Below, one piece after another: positions 43,018-51,242 of a stretch of 64,000 nt of DNA. Position numbers and translations under genes: made by a program. The notes beneath the pieces were generated by a model. The model was given only the letters and a program-made list of their open reading frames with translations. It ran no database searches and had not been told where the DNA came from. The stretch's first letter is position 1. Every line of letters starts with the position of its first letter. This DNA is from Leptolinea sp. UBA5203 (GTDB taxonomy: Bacteria; Chloroflexota; Anaerolineae; Anaerolineales; Anaerolineaceae). The stretch lies in assembly GCA_002412765.1 (NCBI GenBank), contig DHVR01000003.1, positions 62,001 to 126,000 on the forward strand, in the 5' to 3' direction.

Positions 43018-43736
43018 TTGGAAACTTGATTAATTTAATAACCATCCTGGTTGGGGGTGCATTGGGCACAATATTTGGTTCCCGTTTATCCGAGGAATTA
43101 CGACAAACTGTGATTTCGGGAATCGGATTATTTGTGACGGCTTATGGCATCAGTATGTTTCTTGACTCCACCCAAATTCTACTCCCCCTTGGCGGCATCT
43201 TGATTGGCGCAGCTCTAGGTGAATGGTGGCATATTGAAGAAAAGATCCTCGAGATGGGAAAATGGGTTGAACGTAAGGTGCTGTCCCGTAATAATTCAAA
43301 TTCTACCGCCGAAGATAAGGATCGTTTTATTAAGGGTTTTGTAATGGCTTCCTTGATCTTCTGTGTTGGTCCCATGGCCATTTTGGGTGGTATTCAAGAT
43401 GGGCTTTCCGGAGATTATCACACCCTGGCATTGAAAGGAGTACTGGACGGCTTTGCAGCTCTGGCGTTTGCCTCCACCTTGGGTATTGGGGTAGTATTTT
43501 CTGCCATTCCGGTATTTCTTTACCAGGGAGCCATTGCCTTACTGTCCATGCAATTACAAAACATTATGTCTCCCTTAATGATGACCGAGATGACGGCTGT
43601 CGGTGGTGTGATTATCATGGGCATTGGCCTGGGTAGTTTGTTGGAATTAAAGAAGATTCGAATTGGCAGTTTCCTTCCGGCACTCTTTGTAACCCCCTTG
43701 CTGGTGTGGATTCTGGAGCTTTTGAAAGTCTTGTAA
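43014..43736 (+). CDS. DUF554 family membrane protein
   Basis: The 240-aa protein belongs to the DUF554 (YdfK-like) family: MIGNLINLITILVGGALGTI at the start, LGGILIGAALGEWWHIEE, and CVGPMAILGGIQDGL, LKGVLDGFAALAFASTLG. It has about six membrane segments and is of unknown function; distant relation to the EamA or transport families is discussed in databases, not shown here. The start overlaps the cobalamin adenosyltransferase stop (ATGA), which is more plausible than longer in-frame versions. A strong terminator follows. Confidence 0.9.
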   Translation: MIGNLINLITILVGGALGTIFGSRLSEELRQTVISGIGLFVTAYGISMFLDSTQILLPLGGILIGAALGEWWHIEEKILEMGKWVERKVLSRNNSNSTAEDKDRFIKGFVMASLIFCVGPMAILGGIQDGLSGDYHTLALKGVLDGFAALAFASTLGIGVVFSAIPVFLYQGAIALLSMQLQNIMSPLMMTEMTAVGGVIIMGIGLGSLLELKKIRIGSFLPALFVTPLLVWILELLKVL

Positions 43737-43745
43737 GAATAAAGA

Positions 43746-43784
43746 AAAACCGGTCTTGCTTCACAAGCATGACCGGTTTTATTT
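43746..43784. terminator. Bidirectional terminator between the DUF554 gene and the DsbA-like gene
   Basis: A perfect 10-bp stem (AAAACCGGTC with GACCGGTTTT) plus an inner TGCTT/AAGCA stem. A-rich left flank and T-rich right flank suit both directions. Confidence 0.88.
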
Positions 43785-44464
43785 TATTTCGCTAATGCTG
43801 CATTGACTGTGGCGATGAGATCTTTATATCCGACAACTTGATCCCCAATTTTAAAGGACGGTGTGCCGGTAACACCGGATGTATCTGCGTAGGTGTTATC
43901 CACTTCTACTTGTGCCAGGTTGCGATTGCTTTGCAGACAAGCTTTGAAATCTTTTTCATTAAGACCGATAGATGTGGCATAACGGGTAAGACGTGCATCA
44001 TCTAATGTGCCGGTGTTCTCACCAGGCATATTATGATACAGGACATCATGAAAGTCCCAAAAATTGCCCTGTTCCATAGCACAATAGGCTGCTTCTGCGG
44101 CTAGTATGGACTCCTGACCTAGAAAATTGAAGGGACGAAATATATAATAGACCTTTCCTGTTGATACATAGTCTTTAATAAACTTCATTTCCGTATCTTG
44201 CACATAATAACCACAAGCTGGACATTGATAGTCTGAAAAAACTTCAACCGTTAAGGGAGCTGTTGGATCACCCAGGGTCATATCGTTTGAATCAAAGGTT
44301 CCAACCGATGCGGGTATGACTAATTCAGCTGCCGGTTTTAGAGATGGATAAATCAAAAAGCCAACAAAAAGGGCAGCAATCAGGACGATGGCGAAAATGG
44401 TCAATCCCTGCTTAACCTTTTGCGTGCGTAACCGTTTTGCTCTAATTTCCTGTTTTTTTCCCAA
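43784..44464 (-). CDS. Membrane-anchored DsbA-like thioredoxin
   Basis: A 226-aa disulfide oxidoreductase-like protein. The N-terminus has a basic segment and one membrane helix (about 18-40), then a DsbA-fold domain with CPAC (Cys81-Cys84, in FSDYQCPACGYY) and the cis-Pro motif VTGTPSFKIG near residue 204. This resembles DsbA/BdbD-type oxidases outside the cell. The TTG start is set by AAGGAGG upstream, which is far stronger than upstream in-frame starts overlapping the GNAT gene. It is downstream of that gene on the same strand. Confidence 0.9.
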   Translation of the reverse strand: MGKKQEIRAKRLRTQKVKQGLTIFAIVLIAALFVGFLIYPSLKPAAELVIPASVGTFDSNDMTLGDPTAPLTVEVFSDYQCPACGYYVQDTEMKFIKDYVSTGKVYYIFRPFNFLGQESILAAEAAYCAMEQGNFWDFHDVLYHNMPGENTGTLDDARLTRYATSIGLNEKDFKACLQSNRNLAQVEVDNTYADTSGVTGTPSFKIGDQVVGYKDLIATVNAALAK

Positions 44465-44501
44465 TGAATAATCCTCCTTGGATAAAATGTCAATCAAACC
44501 A

Positions 44502-45365
44502 TTAAACCGATTGCACCATGACGGGTATGCTTGAACCTGTTTTAAAGAAACCCATTTTCCTGTAAAGTGCCAGGGACGCATGGTTATTACTTTGCGTATT
44601 TACCGATAAGCACTTAAAATGGAAACGTTTCATGAATAATACCAAATCGTGAATCAAATATCCAGCAATGCCCTGATTCTGGAACTGCGGATGGACGGCG
44701 ATACGAGCCAGATGCAGGGTGTTATCCCCTTCAGTGGTGATTTGATAGCCGATGATTTGATCATCGTGGGTGACCATGGTGGCATAAATGGAACTACGGA
44801 AAGCCTTCAACAAAGCGGCGTCTGTCATCTGCCAGGGGAGATCGAAAGCCAGGATATCCAACTGATGCACAAGAGGGAAATTTTCCAGGGTCATTGGAAC
44901 TAAGGCATAATCGTTTGTAGTAAAGCGAAAATCGGGCAGGTAAATGCCCTCATTTTCCAGTGTGACGATCGAATAAGCTGGTTGGAAGCCTGCATTTTCG
45001 AGCAATTTCACGTACCAGGGATAATACGCCAGGCTGAAAACCTGGATACTCTTTTCGTTCTCGTGACAATACTCCACAAAAGCGTTGTATAAACTTTGCC
45101 ATGCCTTGGGTTGGGAGATCATTTTTTTTATGGCGAATAATTGAATCCAGGAAATCTGGTGTTTGATAATAGGGCTGCAAAAGGCACCCAGGATGCTATG
45201 ATTTCGTTCGGCAATCCAGAAAGGGGTGAAGTGTAGTCTTTCATTCGGTGTATGCCAATCCAGGTGTTGATGGAGGTGTATGGGCGAATTAAAAAAAGCC
45301 CGCATGGTAGGAAAATCATCCGGTTGGATATGGCGTATAGTATACTGCTGGGTTTCGCGGGTCAT
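44502..45365 (-). CDS. GNAT-family N-acetyltransferase
   Basis: A 287-aa protein with two GNAT-like halves. The C-terminal half carries motif A HLARIAVHPQFQNQGIAGYL at about residues 222-241, with the Q/R-x-x-G-x-G/A loop, and motif B VNTQSNNHASLALYRKMGF. The N-terminal half (about 10-140) has a degenerate GNAT pattern, so it is a tandem-GNAT protein. The substrate is unknown. Upstream in-frame sequence has no ribosome-binding site or conserved motif. The gene is 8 bases downstream of the TPR gene. Confidence 0.85.
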   Translation of the reverse strand: MTRETQQYTIRHIQPDDFPTMRAFFNSPIHLHQHLDWHTPNERLHFTPFWIAERNHSILGAFCSPIIKHQISWIQLFAIKKMISQPKAWQSLYNAFVEYCHENEKSIQVFSLAYYPWYVKLLENAGFQPAYSIVTLENEGIYLPDFRFTTNDYALVPMTLENFPLVHQLDILAFDLPWQMTDAALLKAFRSSIYATMVTHDDQIIGYQITTEGDNTLHLARIAVHPQFQNQGIAGYLIHDLVLFMKRFHFKCLSVNTQSNNHASLALYRKMGFFKTGSSIPVMVQSV

Positions 45366-45373
45366 TGATAAAA

Positions 45374-45907
45374 TTAATGAAAGATTTTGCTTAAGAACCG
45401 CTTTAGGAATTTTTCTTTTCCACTCAGTTTGGGGGTGGAATCCAGAGCAGTATTCATGGAGGCTAGCGCTTGTAGGTGCTCGCCGGTTTTTAACTGCAAT
45501 TGGGATATTTGTTTTAGCACCACTGTGCGGAGTTCTTTTTCCCCGCAACTTAATAATTTTTCTGAAGCTTTCTGGTAAAAGCTTAAGGCAGTTTCAAATT
45601 CATGCTGTGCTTCATAGGCGGCAGCCTGATTACCGTACGCCATACCGGCTTGTTTATCATCTTGTAGGGCTTCAAAAACCAGATGGGTATCTTTGGCGGC
45701 TTCCAGGGCTTGTTGGGCTTCACCGGCCATCAACCAGGCCACACTGGCATTATTTTTCATCTCGGCCGCTTTACTTTCTTCATTTTGGCTGTTGAAATCG
45801 CTTGATATTTGCCAGAAAAGGTTGGCGGCATCCCGGTATTGTTTCTTCTGATAGAGACTGTAGGCTTGTTTTACTTGCTGCTCGGGTGTGGTTTCTTTGT
45901 CTGTCAT
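45374..45907 (-). CDS. TPR-repeat protein
   Basis: The 177-aa soluble protein contains tandem helical repeats resembling TPRs: EQQVKQAYSLYQKKQYRDAA, KQAGMAYGNQAAAYEAQHEF, LKTGEHLQALASMNTAL. Such repeats mediate protein contacts. Its ATG overlaps the stop of the upstream regulator (TAATG), so the two are translationally coupled and likely act together. The basic C-terminus (KEKFLKRFLSKIF) may be an amphipathic helix. Confidence 0.8.
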   Translation of the reverse strand: MTDKETTPEQQVKQAYSLYQKKQYRDAANLFWQISSDFNSQNEESKAAEMKNNASVAWLMAGEAQQALEAAKDTHLVFEALQDDKQAGMAYGNQAAAYEAQHEFETALSFYQKASEKLLSCGEKELRTVVLKQISQLQLKTGEHLQALASMNTALDSTPKLSGKEKFLKRFLSKIFH

Positions 45908-46587
45908 TAGTAGGTTATCTCCAAAAGTCCTTCTGCTACGTTTCTCAATCGGTCAACGGGTAGATCGGCTAATTTATTGGCCAGTTCAAGGAAGGGTCGA
46001 TTGATGGGTTTGGTCACAAATTCCTGCAAGTGGTCTGATAATTCTAGGAATTGATTTAATCTGATTTGCTGATTTTTTTCGGATATTTTCTCATTAATTT
46101 TTTCGTAATATGAGTCAATATCCTGATGCAAGATATCAGCAATAATTTCCAACTCGGGTAGCGGAATCGGAACTTTGCCAAATTCATAGCTTTCTAAAAG
46201 CGTTGCAGGAATGTTCGTTTTTTCACCAAGCTGGTCCAGGGATAATTCCTGTTCAGTTCTGGATTTGCGAATGGTTGCTCCAATGATGCGATCTCTAACC
46301 AGGATAATTTTTTCCAGGTTTTTGCGGTATCCGGTTTGTTGGGCTTCATATTTGGAAGATTTCCCCTTGAAATGATCCAAAGAAATATCCAGATACACAC
46401 TCAAGGCCTCCAGTTGCGGCACGGATGGAGCGTTATGCCCTTTTTCAAAACTGACATAGTCCTCACGCGAAAGGGACAAAATATGAGCACATTCGTCAAT
46501 GTTTCTGGAAGATGCCATTCGGGCATCCATTAAAAGTGCACCGATTTTTTTGTTTTTTAATTGGCGCAGCAACATTTGTTTTTCCAT
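45907..46587 (-). CDS. XRE-family regulator with two helix-turn-helix domains
   Basis: The 226-aa product has two HTH-XRE domains: about 15-65 (IGALLMDARMASSRNIDECA then LSLSREDYVSFEKGHNAPSV) and about 95-150 (IGATIRKSRTEQELSLDQLG then LESYEFGKVPIPL). The C-terminus is helical. Double-HTH organisation suits dimer-free DNA binding or protein-contact roles. Upstream in-frame sequence was rejected as the start lies at 46587 after GGACGGTT, a weak site. It is coupled to the TPR gene and lies downstream of cpaF. Confidence 0.82.
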   Translation of the reverse strand: MEKQMLLRQLKNKKIGALLMDARMASSRNIDECAHILSLSREDYVSFEKGHNAPSVPQLEALSVYLDISLDHFKGKSSKYEAQQTGYRKNLEKIILVRDRIIGATIRKSRTEQELSLDQLGEKTNIPATLLESYEFGKVPIPLPELEIIADILHQDIDSYYEKINEKISEKNQQIRLNQFLELSDHLQEFVTKPINRPFLELANKLADLPVDRLRNVAEGLLEITY

Positions 46588-46645
46588 AGAGAACCGTCCA
46601 TCTTTTAGGTTGCAGCAATTATAGCATTTCCTGCTGACAGGATGA

Positions 46646-47956
46646 TTAGCGTTTCCGCTGAAGAATTTCAACCGTACTGGCGCCGAACATCTCAGCGCCG
46701 AGGTGGAATCCAGCAACCTCCAGCCGTGGAGAAAACAGGGGACGGAAACCAGTGGGTTTGAATGATCCAATCACAGCGCCTTCCTCTGTCACACCCGTTT
46801 GCTCATAACGATAGATATCCGTCATCACGATAGTATCGCTTTCCATACCGGCAACTTCTGTGATCGCGGTCACCTTGCGGCTGCCGTCCTTCAACCTGGA
46901 TTGCTGGACGATCAGATCAATGGCTGAAGCAATTTGTTGGCGGATCACCTTGATGGGTAATTCCATACCGGACATCATACACATCGTCTCCAGACGGGAA
47001 AGACCATCACGGGGTGTATTTGCATGTAAAGTGGTTAAAGAGCCGTCATGGCCCGTATTCATGGCCTGGAGCATATCTAAAGCCTCGCCTCCGCGGACCT
47101 CACCGACCACAATCCGGTCTGGACGCATACGCAGGGAGTTTTTAACCAGGTCGCGGATGGTTACGGAGTTTTTTCCCTCAATGTCAGTGGGTTTGGTTTC
47201 CATACGGAAAACATGGTCTTGTTGTAAATTTAACTCGGCCGCATCTTCGATGGTCACAATTCTCTCCACCTCTGGAATAAAACCGGATAATACATTCAGG
47301 AGGGTTGTTTTTCCGGAACCGGTACCCCCAGAGATAATGATGTTCAAGCGAGCCATAACACAGGCTCGTAAGAATTCAGCCATTTGCGGGGTAAGGGAAT
47401 TATATTCAACCAGTTGGTCAATGCCCAGTTTCTCTTTTTGGAATTTCCGGATCGTTATCCCTGGTCCATCCACGGCGACAGGGGGAATGACTGCATTCAC
47501 GCGGGAACCATCCGGCAGGCGCGCATCCACGGTGGGGCTGTCTCGATCAATGCGGCGTCCAAGAGGGAAGATGATTTTTTCAATCAGTTTCATCACTTCC
47601 TGATTGTTGGCAAATTTCATGTTGGTCTTAACCAACTTGCCTTTTTTCTCGACATAGATCTTATTGGGGCCGTTGACCATGATTTCGCTGATGTCCGGAT
47701 CATCCAGCAAACTTTGGATAATCCCAAATCCCAAGAGTTCATCCAGAATGTCATGAAATAGTTGATCCCGAATGGTATTGGGAAGTTGAAGTTTGGTTTG
47801 CGCATAGAAGGAAGATAAATATTGAGTAACCAAATTTTCCTGGTTCACATTTGGACCCGTCAACCCTTCCATTTCACGGCTGATCATGGAGATGAGGTAG
47901 GCTTTTACTTTAAGGATTTCCTCTTTCCGGAGGTTCGAATTACTCGCAATTGTCAT
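46646..47956 (-). CDS. cpaF: CpaF/TadA-type secretion ATPase
   Basis: A 436-aa hexameric motor ATPase of the type II/IV secretion superfamily, CpaF branch. It has an N-terminal helical domain, a PAS-like region (LLGFGIIQSLLDDPDISEIMVNGP), Walker A GGTGSGKT (210-217), Asp box IVTIEDAAELNL, Walker B RPDRIVVGEVRGGEAL and the His box. In tight-adherence (Tad) pili this motor is accompanied by tadB, tadC and a pilin, but none is nearby. A small unknown gene precedes it by 4 bases. CpaF alone may serve pili encoded elsewhere. Confidence 0.92.
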   Translation of the reverse strand: MTIASNSNLRKEEILKVKAYLISMISREMEGLTGPNVNQENLVTQYLSSFYAQTKLQLPNTIRDQLFHDILDELLGFGIIQSLLDDPDISEIMVNGPNKIYVEKKGKLVKTNMKFANNQEVMKLIEKIIFPLGRRIDRDSPTVDARLPDGSRVNAVIPPVAVDGPGITIRKFQKEKLGIDQLVEYNSLTPQMAEFLRACVMARLNIIISGGTGSGKTTLLNVLSGFIPEVERIVTIEDAAELNLQQDHVFRMETKPTDIEGKNSVTIRDLVKNSLRMRPDRIVVGEVRGGEALDMLQAMNTGHDGSLTTLHANTPRDGLSRLETMCMMSGMELPIKVIRQQIASAIDLIVQQSRLKDGSRKVTAITEVAGMESDTIVMTDIYRYEQTGVTEEGAVIGSFKPTGFRPLFSPRLEVAGFHLGAEMFGASTVEILQRKR

Positions 47957-47960
47957 TCGA

Positions 47961-48248
47961 TTATTCCATATCCTGGTCGGATTTTGGGAACATCCAGATA
48001 ATTTGCTCCCGATTTACAGCCAAAAAGTCAGTTTTTAATATTTCTTCACCCGTAAGCGCAAATACTGTTGCTTCGGTGACCGCCAGGAAGCGTTCATTCT
48101 GATTGATTTCATCCTTGATGCGATCATCAGGGCGGACGTGGACATAGCCATGGATGCGGTGAATACTGGTTTGGATTTGAACCTCAACAGGTTTCTTCGT
48201 AACAATATTGGTAAAGATTTTCCCTTTATCTTCAAATGAGGTAAACAT
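47961..48248 (-). CDS. Uncharacterised small protein upstream of cpaF
   Basis: I do not recognise this 95-aa protein. It is soluble and rich in beta-strand-like stretches: KKPVEVQIQTSIHRIHGYVH, FLAVTEATVFALTGEE, KTDFLAVNREQIIWMFP. The spacing of hydrophobics suggests a small beta barrel. It lies 14 bases after the response regulator gene and 4 bases before cpaF on the same strand, so it belongs to that transcript; a link to pilus control is guesswork. A ribosome-binding site AGAGG is visible before the ATG. Confidence 0.65.
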   Translation of the reverse strand: MFTSFEDKGKIFTNIVTKKPVEVQIQTSIHRIHGYVHVRPDDRIKDEINQNERFLAVTEATVFALTGEEILKTDFLAVNREQIIWMFPKSDQDME

Positions 48249-48262
48249 AAGTGGTTCCTCTA

Positions 48263-48952
48263 TTAATCTTCAGCTGGCATGATATACCCAAGACCTGCCC
48301 GGGTAACAATATGTCTTGGTCGGTTTGGTTGATCTTCTATTTTTTGTCTCAGTCGGGCAATACTGACCCAAAGGATCTCTTTATCATTCTTATAGGAATC
48401 ACCCCAAACTGTGGCAAGCAAATCTTTGGCTGATAAGACATTCCCAATATTATGAGCAAAATGGATTAATAACCGATATTCTGTGGCAGAAAGGTAAATT
48501 TGTTTATCTTCTTTCCAAATTTCCGCTTTGGCAAAATCGATTTTCAAACTCTTATGGATAAAATATCTGCTCTGGTAGACGGTTTCAATGGATCTGGCCC
48601 GTCGCAGCACTGCTTTTACTCTGGCGATCAATTCGGTTGCTGAAAATGGTTTGACGATATAATCATCGGCTCCCACGTTTAATCCTTTTACGCGATCCTC
48701 TTCCTCACCTTTGGCTGTCAACATGATGATAGGGATGGTTGAAAACTGGCGAATTCGTAGACAGGTTTCAAACCCATCAATGCCCGGCATCATTAAATCC
48801 AAAATCACCAGATCAAAATTCTTATCGGTAATGATATCCAATGCACTCTCGCCATCACCGGCAGTATATACCTCATACCCTTCCTGTTCAAGATTTACCT
48901 TGACCAGGCGTTGATATAGGAGTTCATCATCTACGATTAAAATGTTAGCCAT
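48263..48952 (-). CDS. Response regulator, OmpR/PhoB family
   Basis: A 229-aa two-component regulator. The receiver domain (1-120) has the acidic pair VDDE (Asp8-Asp9), phospho-acceptor Asp52 in VILDLMMPG, Thr in MLTAKG and Lys near 102 in IVKPFS. A winged-helix DNA-binding domain (about 135-228) follows, with EYRLLIHFAHNIGNVLS and the recognition helix region ILWVSIARLRQKIE. ATG at 48952 follows AGGTGG. It sits between two histidine kinase genes upstream and the cpaF pair downstream on the same strand, so its partner is likely one of those kinases. Confidence 0.95.
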   Translation of the reverse strand: MANILIVDDELLYQRLVKVNLEQEGYEVYTAGDGESALDIITDKNFDLVILDLMMPGIDGFETCLRIRQFSTIPIIMLTAKGEEEDRVKGLNVGADDYIVKPFSATELIARVKAVLRRARSIETVYQSRYFIHKSLKIDFAKAEIWKEDKQIYLSATEYRLLIHFAHNIGNVLSAKDLLATVWGDSYKNDKEILWVSIARLRQKIEDQPNRPRHIVTRAGLGYIMPAED

Positions 48953-48989
48953 ATATTCCACCTAGTTGTAATCCAAATCCTCGTCCCAG

Positions 48990-50201
48990 TTACTCATTTT
49001 TCTCAGTATTAAATGGCAGATGAACGTGAAAGGTAGCTCCTTTTCCTGGCAGTGATGTGGCATAGATGTTGCCATTATGTGAATCAATAATCATTTTCGA
49101 GATATACAAACCTAATCCTGAACCGTGAATGGTGGTTTTAGGCGATGGGATTCTGAAAAATCGGGTAAAAATTAAATCCAGATAAGTGGTATCAATCCCC
49201 GGACCGAAATCACGGATTGCGATGATCACCTCATCCTGTCCTTTGGATACGGTGATATCAATATCTGATCCTTCCGCATATTTGATGGCATTATTGATTA
49301 AGTTCTCAAAAACTTGAGATAAGCGGTAGGGGTCCCCTTGGATCAAGGGGATTTTTTCTTTTTTGTAAACATTGATGTGTATATTTGGCGCTTTTAATTT
49401 GGCTCTTGTCACGACATCATTAATAATCGTATCCAATTGGGTTGGAACACAATTAATGGCTATTTCACCGGATTGTAAGCGAGCCGAATCGATGATATTT
49501 TCTATGATACTCTCCAGATGATCCGTCTCCTGGTCGATGATCTCCAAAAATTCGCGTTGGTCTTTTTCATTCCAATTGGCATCAGAACGCAGCAAAGTAG
49601 TGGTGTACCCTTTAATGAATCCAAGTGGGCTTTTCAATTCATGCGTAATGGTGGCAACAAAATTTTCTTGCAGCAGCGTCTGTTTGTTCTTCTCTTCCAA
49701 GTACTGTGTTTTTTTTAGCAAATAATGTTTGTCAAATAATAAAGAAAGCAAATTTGCTAAATAACGTGCAACATAGAAATCCTCCTCAGAGAACTCCGGG
49801 TTCCCAAACCGAACCAGGATGGCTGCCCCGTAGATGACATCCCGGGAGATAATGGGCAAACCTAAGATATAGGGTCGGTTGATTCTACCCTCTGCAGAAT
49901 CGCCGGCGGGGATTTTATGGATCAGGGACTTTGTGATCAGAACTTGATTGGCGGCTTCTTCGCCCCAGGCAATGTCCCCTTCGAAATTTTTCCCTCTACC
50001 CATGGCTTTCGCATAGGCGACTTCCAGTTGATCTCGATCATTTTCTTTGAGATACACCACAAAATTATCAAAAATTAATATTTTTCTGGCAATCTGAATC
50101 AATTCATCAATGCTGTTTTTCCAGTCGGTCGCATGATTGATGATTTGCGAAAACGAAAGAGCTTCACTCATTGGTAATACAGGCAAATTTTTTGGCGGCA
50201 T
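48990..50201 (-). CDS. Sensor histidine kinase with GAF domain
   Basis: The 403-aa cytosolic kinase has a GAF-like sensor domain (about 15-155, with NFVVYLKENDRDQLEVAYA and GLPIISRDVIYGAAILV), then HisKA with H-box THELKSPLG (His187), and an ATPase domain with N-box NLINNAIKY, DFGPGI, and GSGLGLYI. No membrane helix is present. The GAF domain may bind a small molecule. AAGGTGG lies before the ATG at 50201; an upstream GTG adds two residues. It precedes the response regulator by 37 bases. Confidence 0.93.
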   Translation of the reverse strand: MPPKNLPVLPMSEALSFSQIINHATDWKNSIDELIQIARKILIFDNFVVYLKENDRDQLEVAYAKAMGRGKNFEGDIAWGEEAANQVLITKSLIHKIPAGDSAEGRINRPYILGLPIISRDVIYGAAILVRFGNPEFSEEDFYVARYLANLLSLLFDKHYLLKKTQYLEEKNKQTLLQENFVATITHELKSPLGFIKGYTTTLLRSDANWNEKDQREFLEIIDQETDHLESIIENIIDSARLQSGEIAINCVPTQLDTIINDVVTRAKLKAPNIHINVYKKEKIPLIQGDPYRLSQVFENLINNAIKYAEGSDIDITVSKGQDEVIIAIRDFGPGIDTTYLDLIFTRFFRIPSPKTTIHGSGLGLYISKMIIDSHNGNIYATSLPGKGATFHVHLPFNTEKNE

Positions 50202-50231
50202 AACCACCTTCCCATAGTCTGTTTCTTTACA

Positions 50232-51242
50232 TTATAAGGGTTTCTGCAATAAAAAGGAAAATTCACTACCCATATTTTCTTTGGATTTTACGCGAATCTC
50301 ACTTTTATGCAGCAATAATATCTTTTTTGCTAAGGATAGTCCCATGCCAGTCCCACCATATTTTCTTGTTGTTGAACCATCGATTTGATAAAAAGGATCG
50401 AAAATGCGTTCAAATTGGCTTGAAGGGATTCCAATCCCGTTATCCGTGATTGAAATGCGGATATGTTCACCCTCTGGTTGTGCTGACAGGCTAACTTTAC
50501 CACCCTTTGCTGAAAATTTTATGGCATTCTCTATCAATTGTAAAATAACCCACTGTAGTTTATCCTGGTCTGCCTGGGCAAATTTTGCCGTTTCAGCGAT
50601 ATGGTGGGTAAGTTTTATGGATTGCTGGTTTGCAAAGGGCTGCGATTTGATGAGCACACTTTCAAATAAAACAGAAAGATCAATGGTTTGTAAGTAAACC
50701 TTAATGTTCTCGTTCTCGATGGAGGTGAACATGATCAGATCATTGATCAGTTTATCAAGTTGGGAGGAGGAACGAATCATGGTACTGACGGCAGCGCTTT
50801 GATTACTGGTTAGCGGCCCTAAATCCTGATTCCCAATTAATTCAAGGTATCCAATGATATGGGTAAGGGGGGTGCGTAATTCATGCGAAATATTGGAGAT
50901 GAAATTAGCCTTCATTTGGCTTAATTCCGCCAATTTGGTTAAGGCATTTTGAAGTTCCAGGGTTCTTTGCTGTACTCTCTTTTCAAGATCTTGATTGGCT
51001 TTCAGTAATTGTGATTTTAAAATATAAATTTGTTCGGTGACGGCCGCGTTCAGGGTTTGTTGATTAATTAAGTTCAAATCAATCAGTACTTCACCCAGGA
51101 GGATGTTGGCATATTTGGGTTGTTCTTTTTGCGCTTTTAAAGCAACTTTTAGACCTTCTTCATTCAGCAAACCCATATTTACCAGGGTTTCACCCAGTTT
51201 TGGAACCAACTGCTCAGGGGCGTAGAAAGATTTTTCAGTCAT
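50232..51242 (-). CDS. Histidine kinase with MshEN/T2SSE_N-like N-terminus
   Basis: The 336-aa kinase starts with two copies of the pattern L-G-x2-L-x3-G-x6-L-x3-L-x2-Q: KLGETLVNMGLLNEEGLKVA, ending at Gln38, and a weaker copy at 48-71 with Gly replaced by Asn. This resembles the MshEN (type II secretion ATPase N-terminal) domain, known in some proteins to bind cyclic di-GMP. A coiled coil (about 72-110) leads to H-box ISHELRTPLTH (His120) and ATPase motifs (DNGIGIP, GGTGMGLSL). The start at 51242 overlaps the amidohydrolase stop by 8 bases. It lies upstream of the GAF kinase. Confidence 0.9.
   Translation of the reverse strand: MTEKSFYAPEQLVPKLGETLVNMGLLNEEGLKVALKAQKEQPKYANILLGEVLIDLNLINQQTLNAAVTEQIYILKSQLLKANQDLEKRVQQRTLELQNALTKLAELSQMKANFISNISHELRTPLTHIIGYLELIGNQDLGPLTSNQSAAVSTMIRSSSQLDKLINDLIMFTSIENENIKVYLQTIDLSVLFESVLIKSQPFANQQSIKLTHHIAETAKFAQADQDKLQWVILQLIENAIKFSAKGGKVSLSAQPEGEHIRISITDNGIGIPSSQFERIFDPFYQIDGSTTRKYGGTGMGLSLAKKILLLHKSEIRVKSKENMGSEFSFLLQKPL

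Noticed and set aside
46860..47603. 247-codon open frame opposite cpaF
   Set aside because: No protein motif and fully inside a well-supported gene.
46646..47956. A Tad pilus locus around cpaF
   Set aside because: No tadB, tadC, pilin or prepilin peptidase gene is present nearby; only the ATPase is seen.
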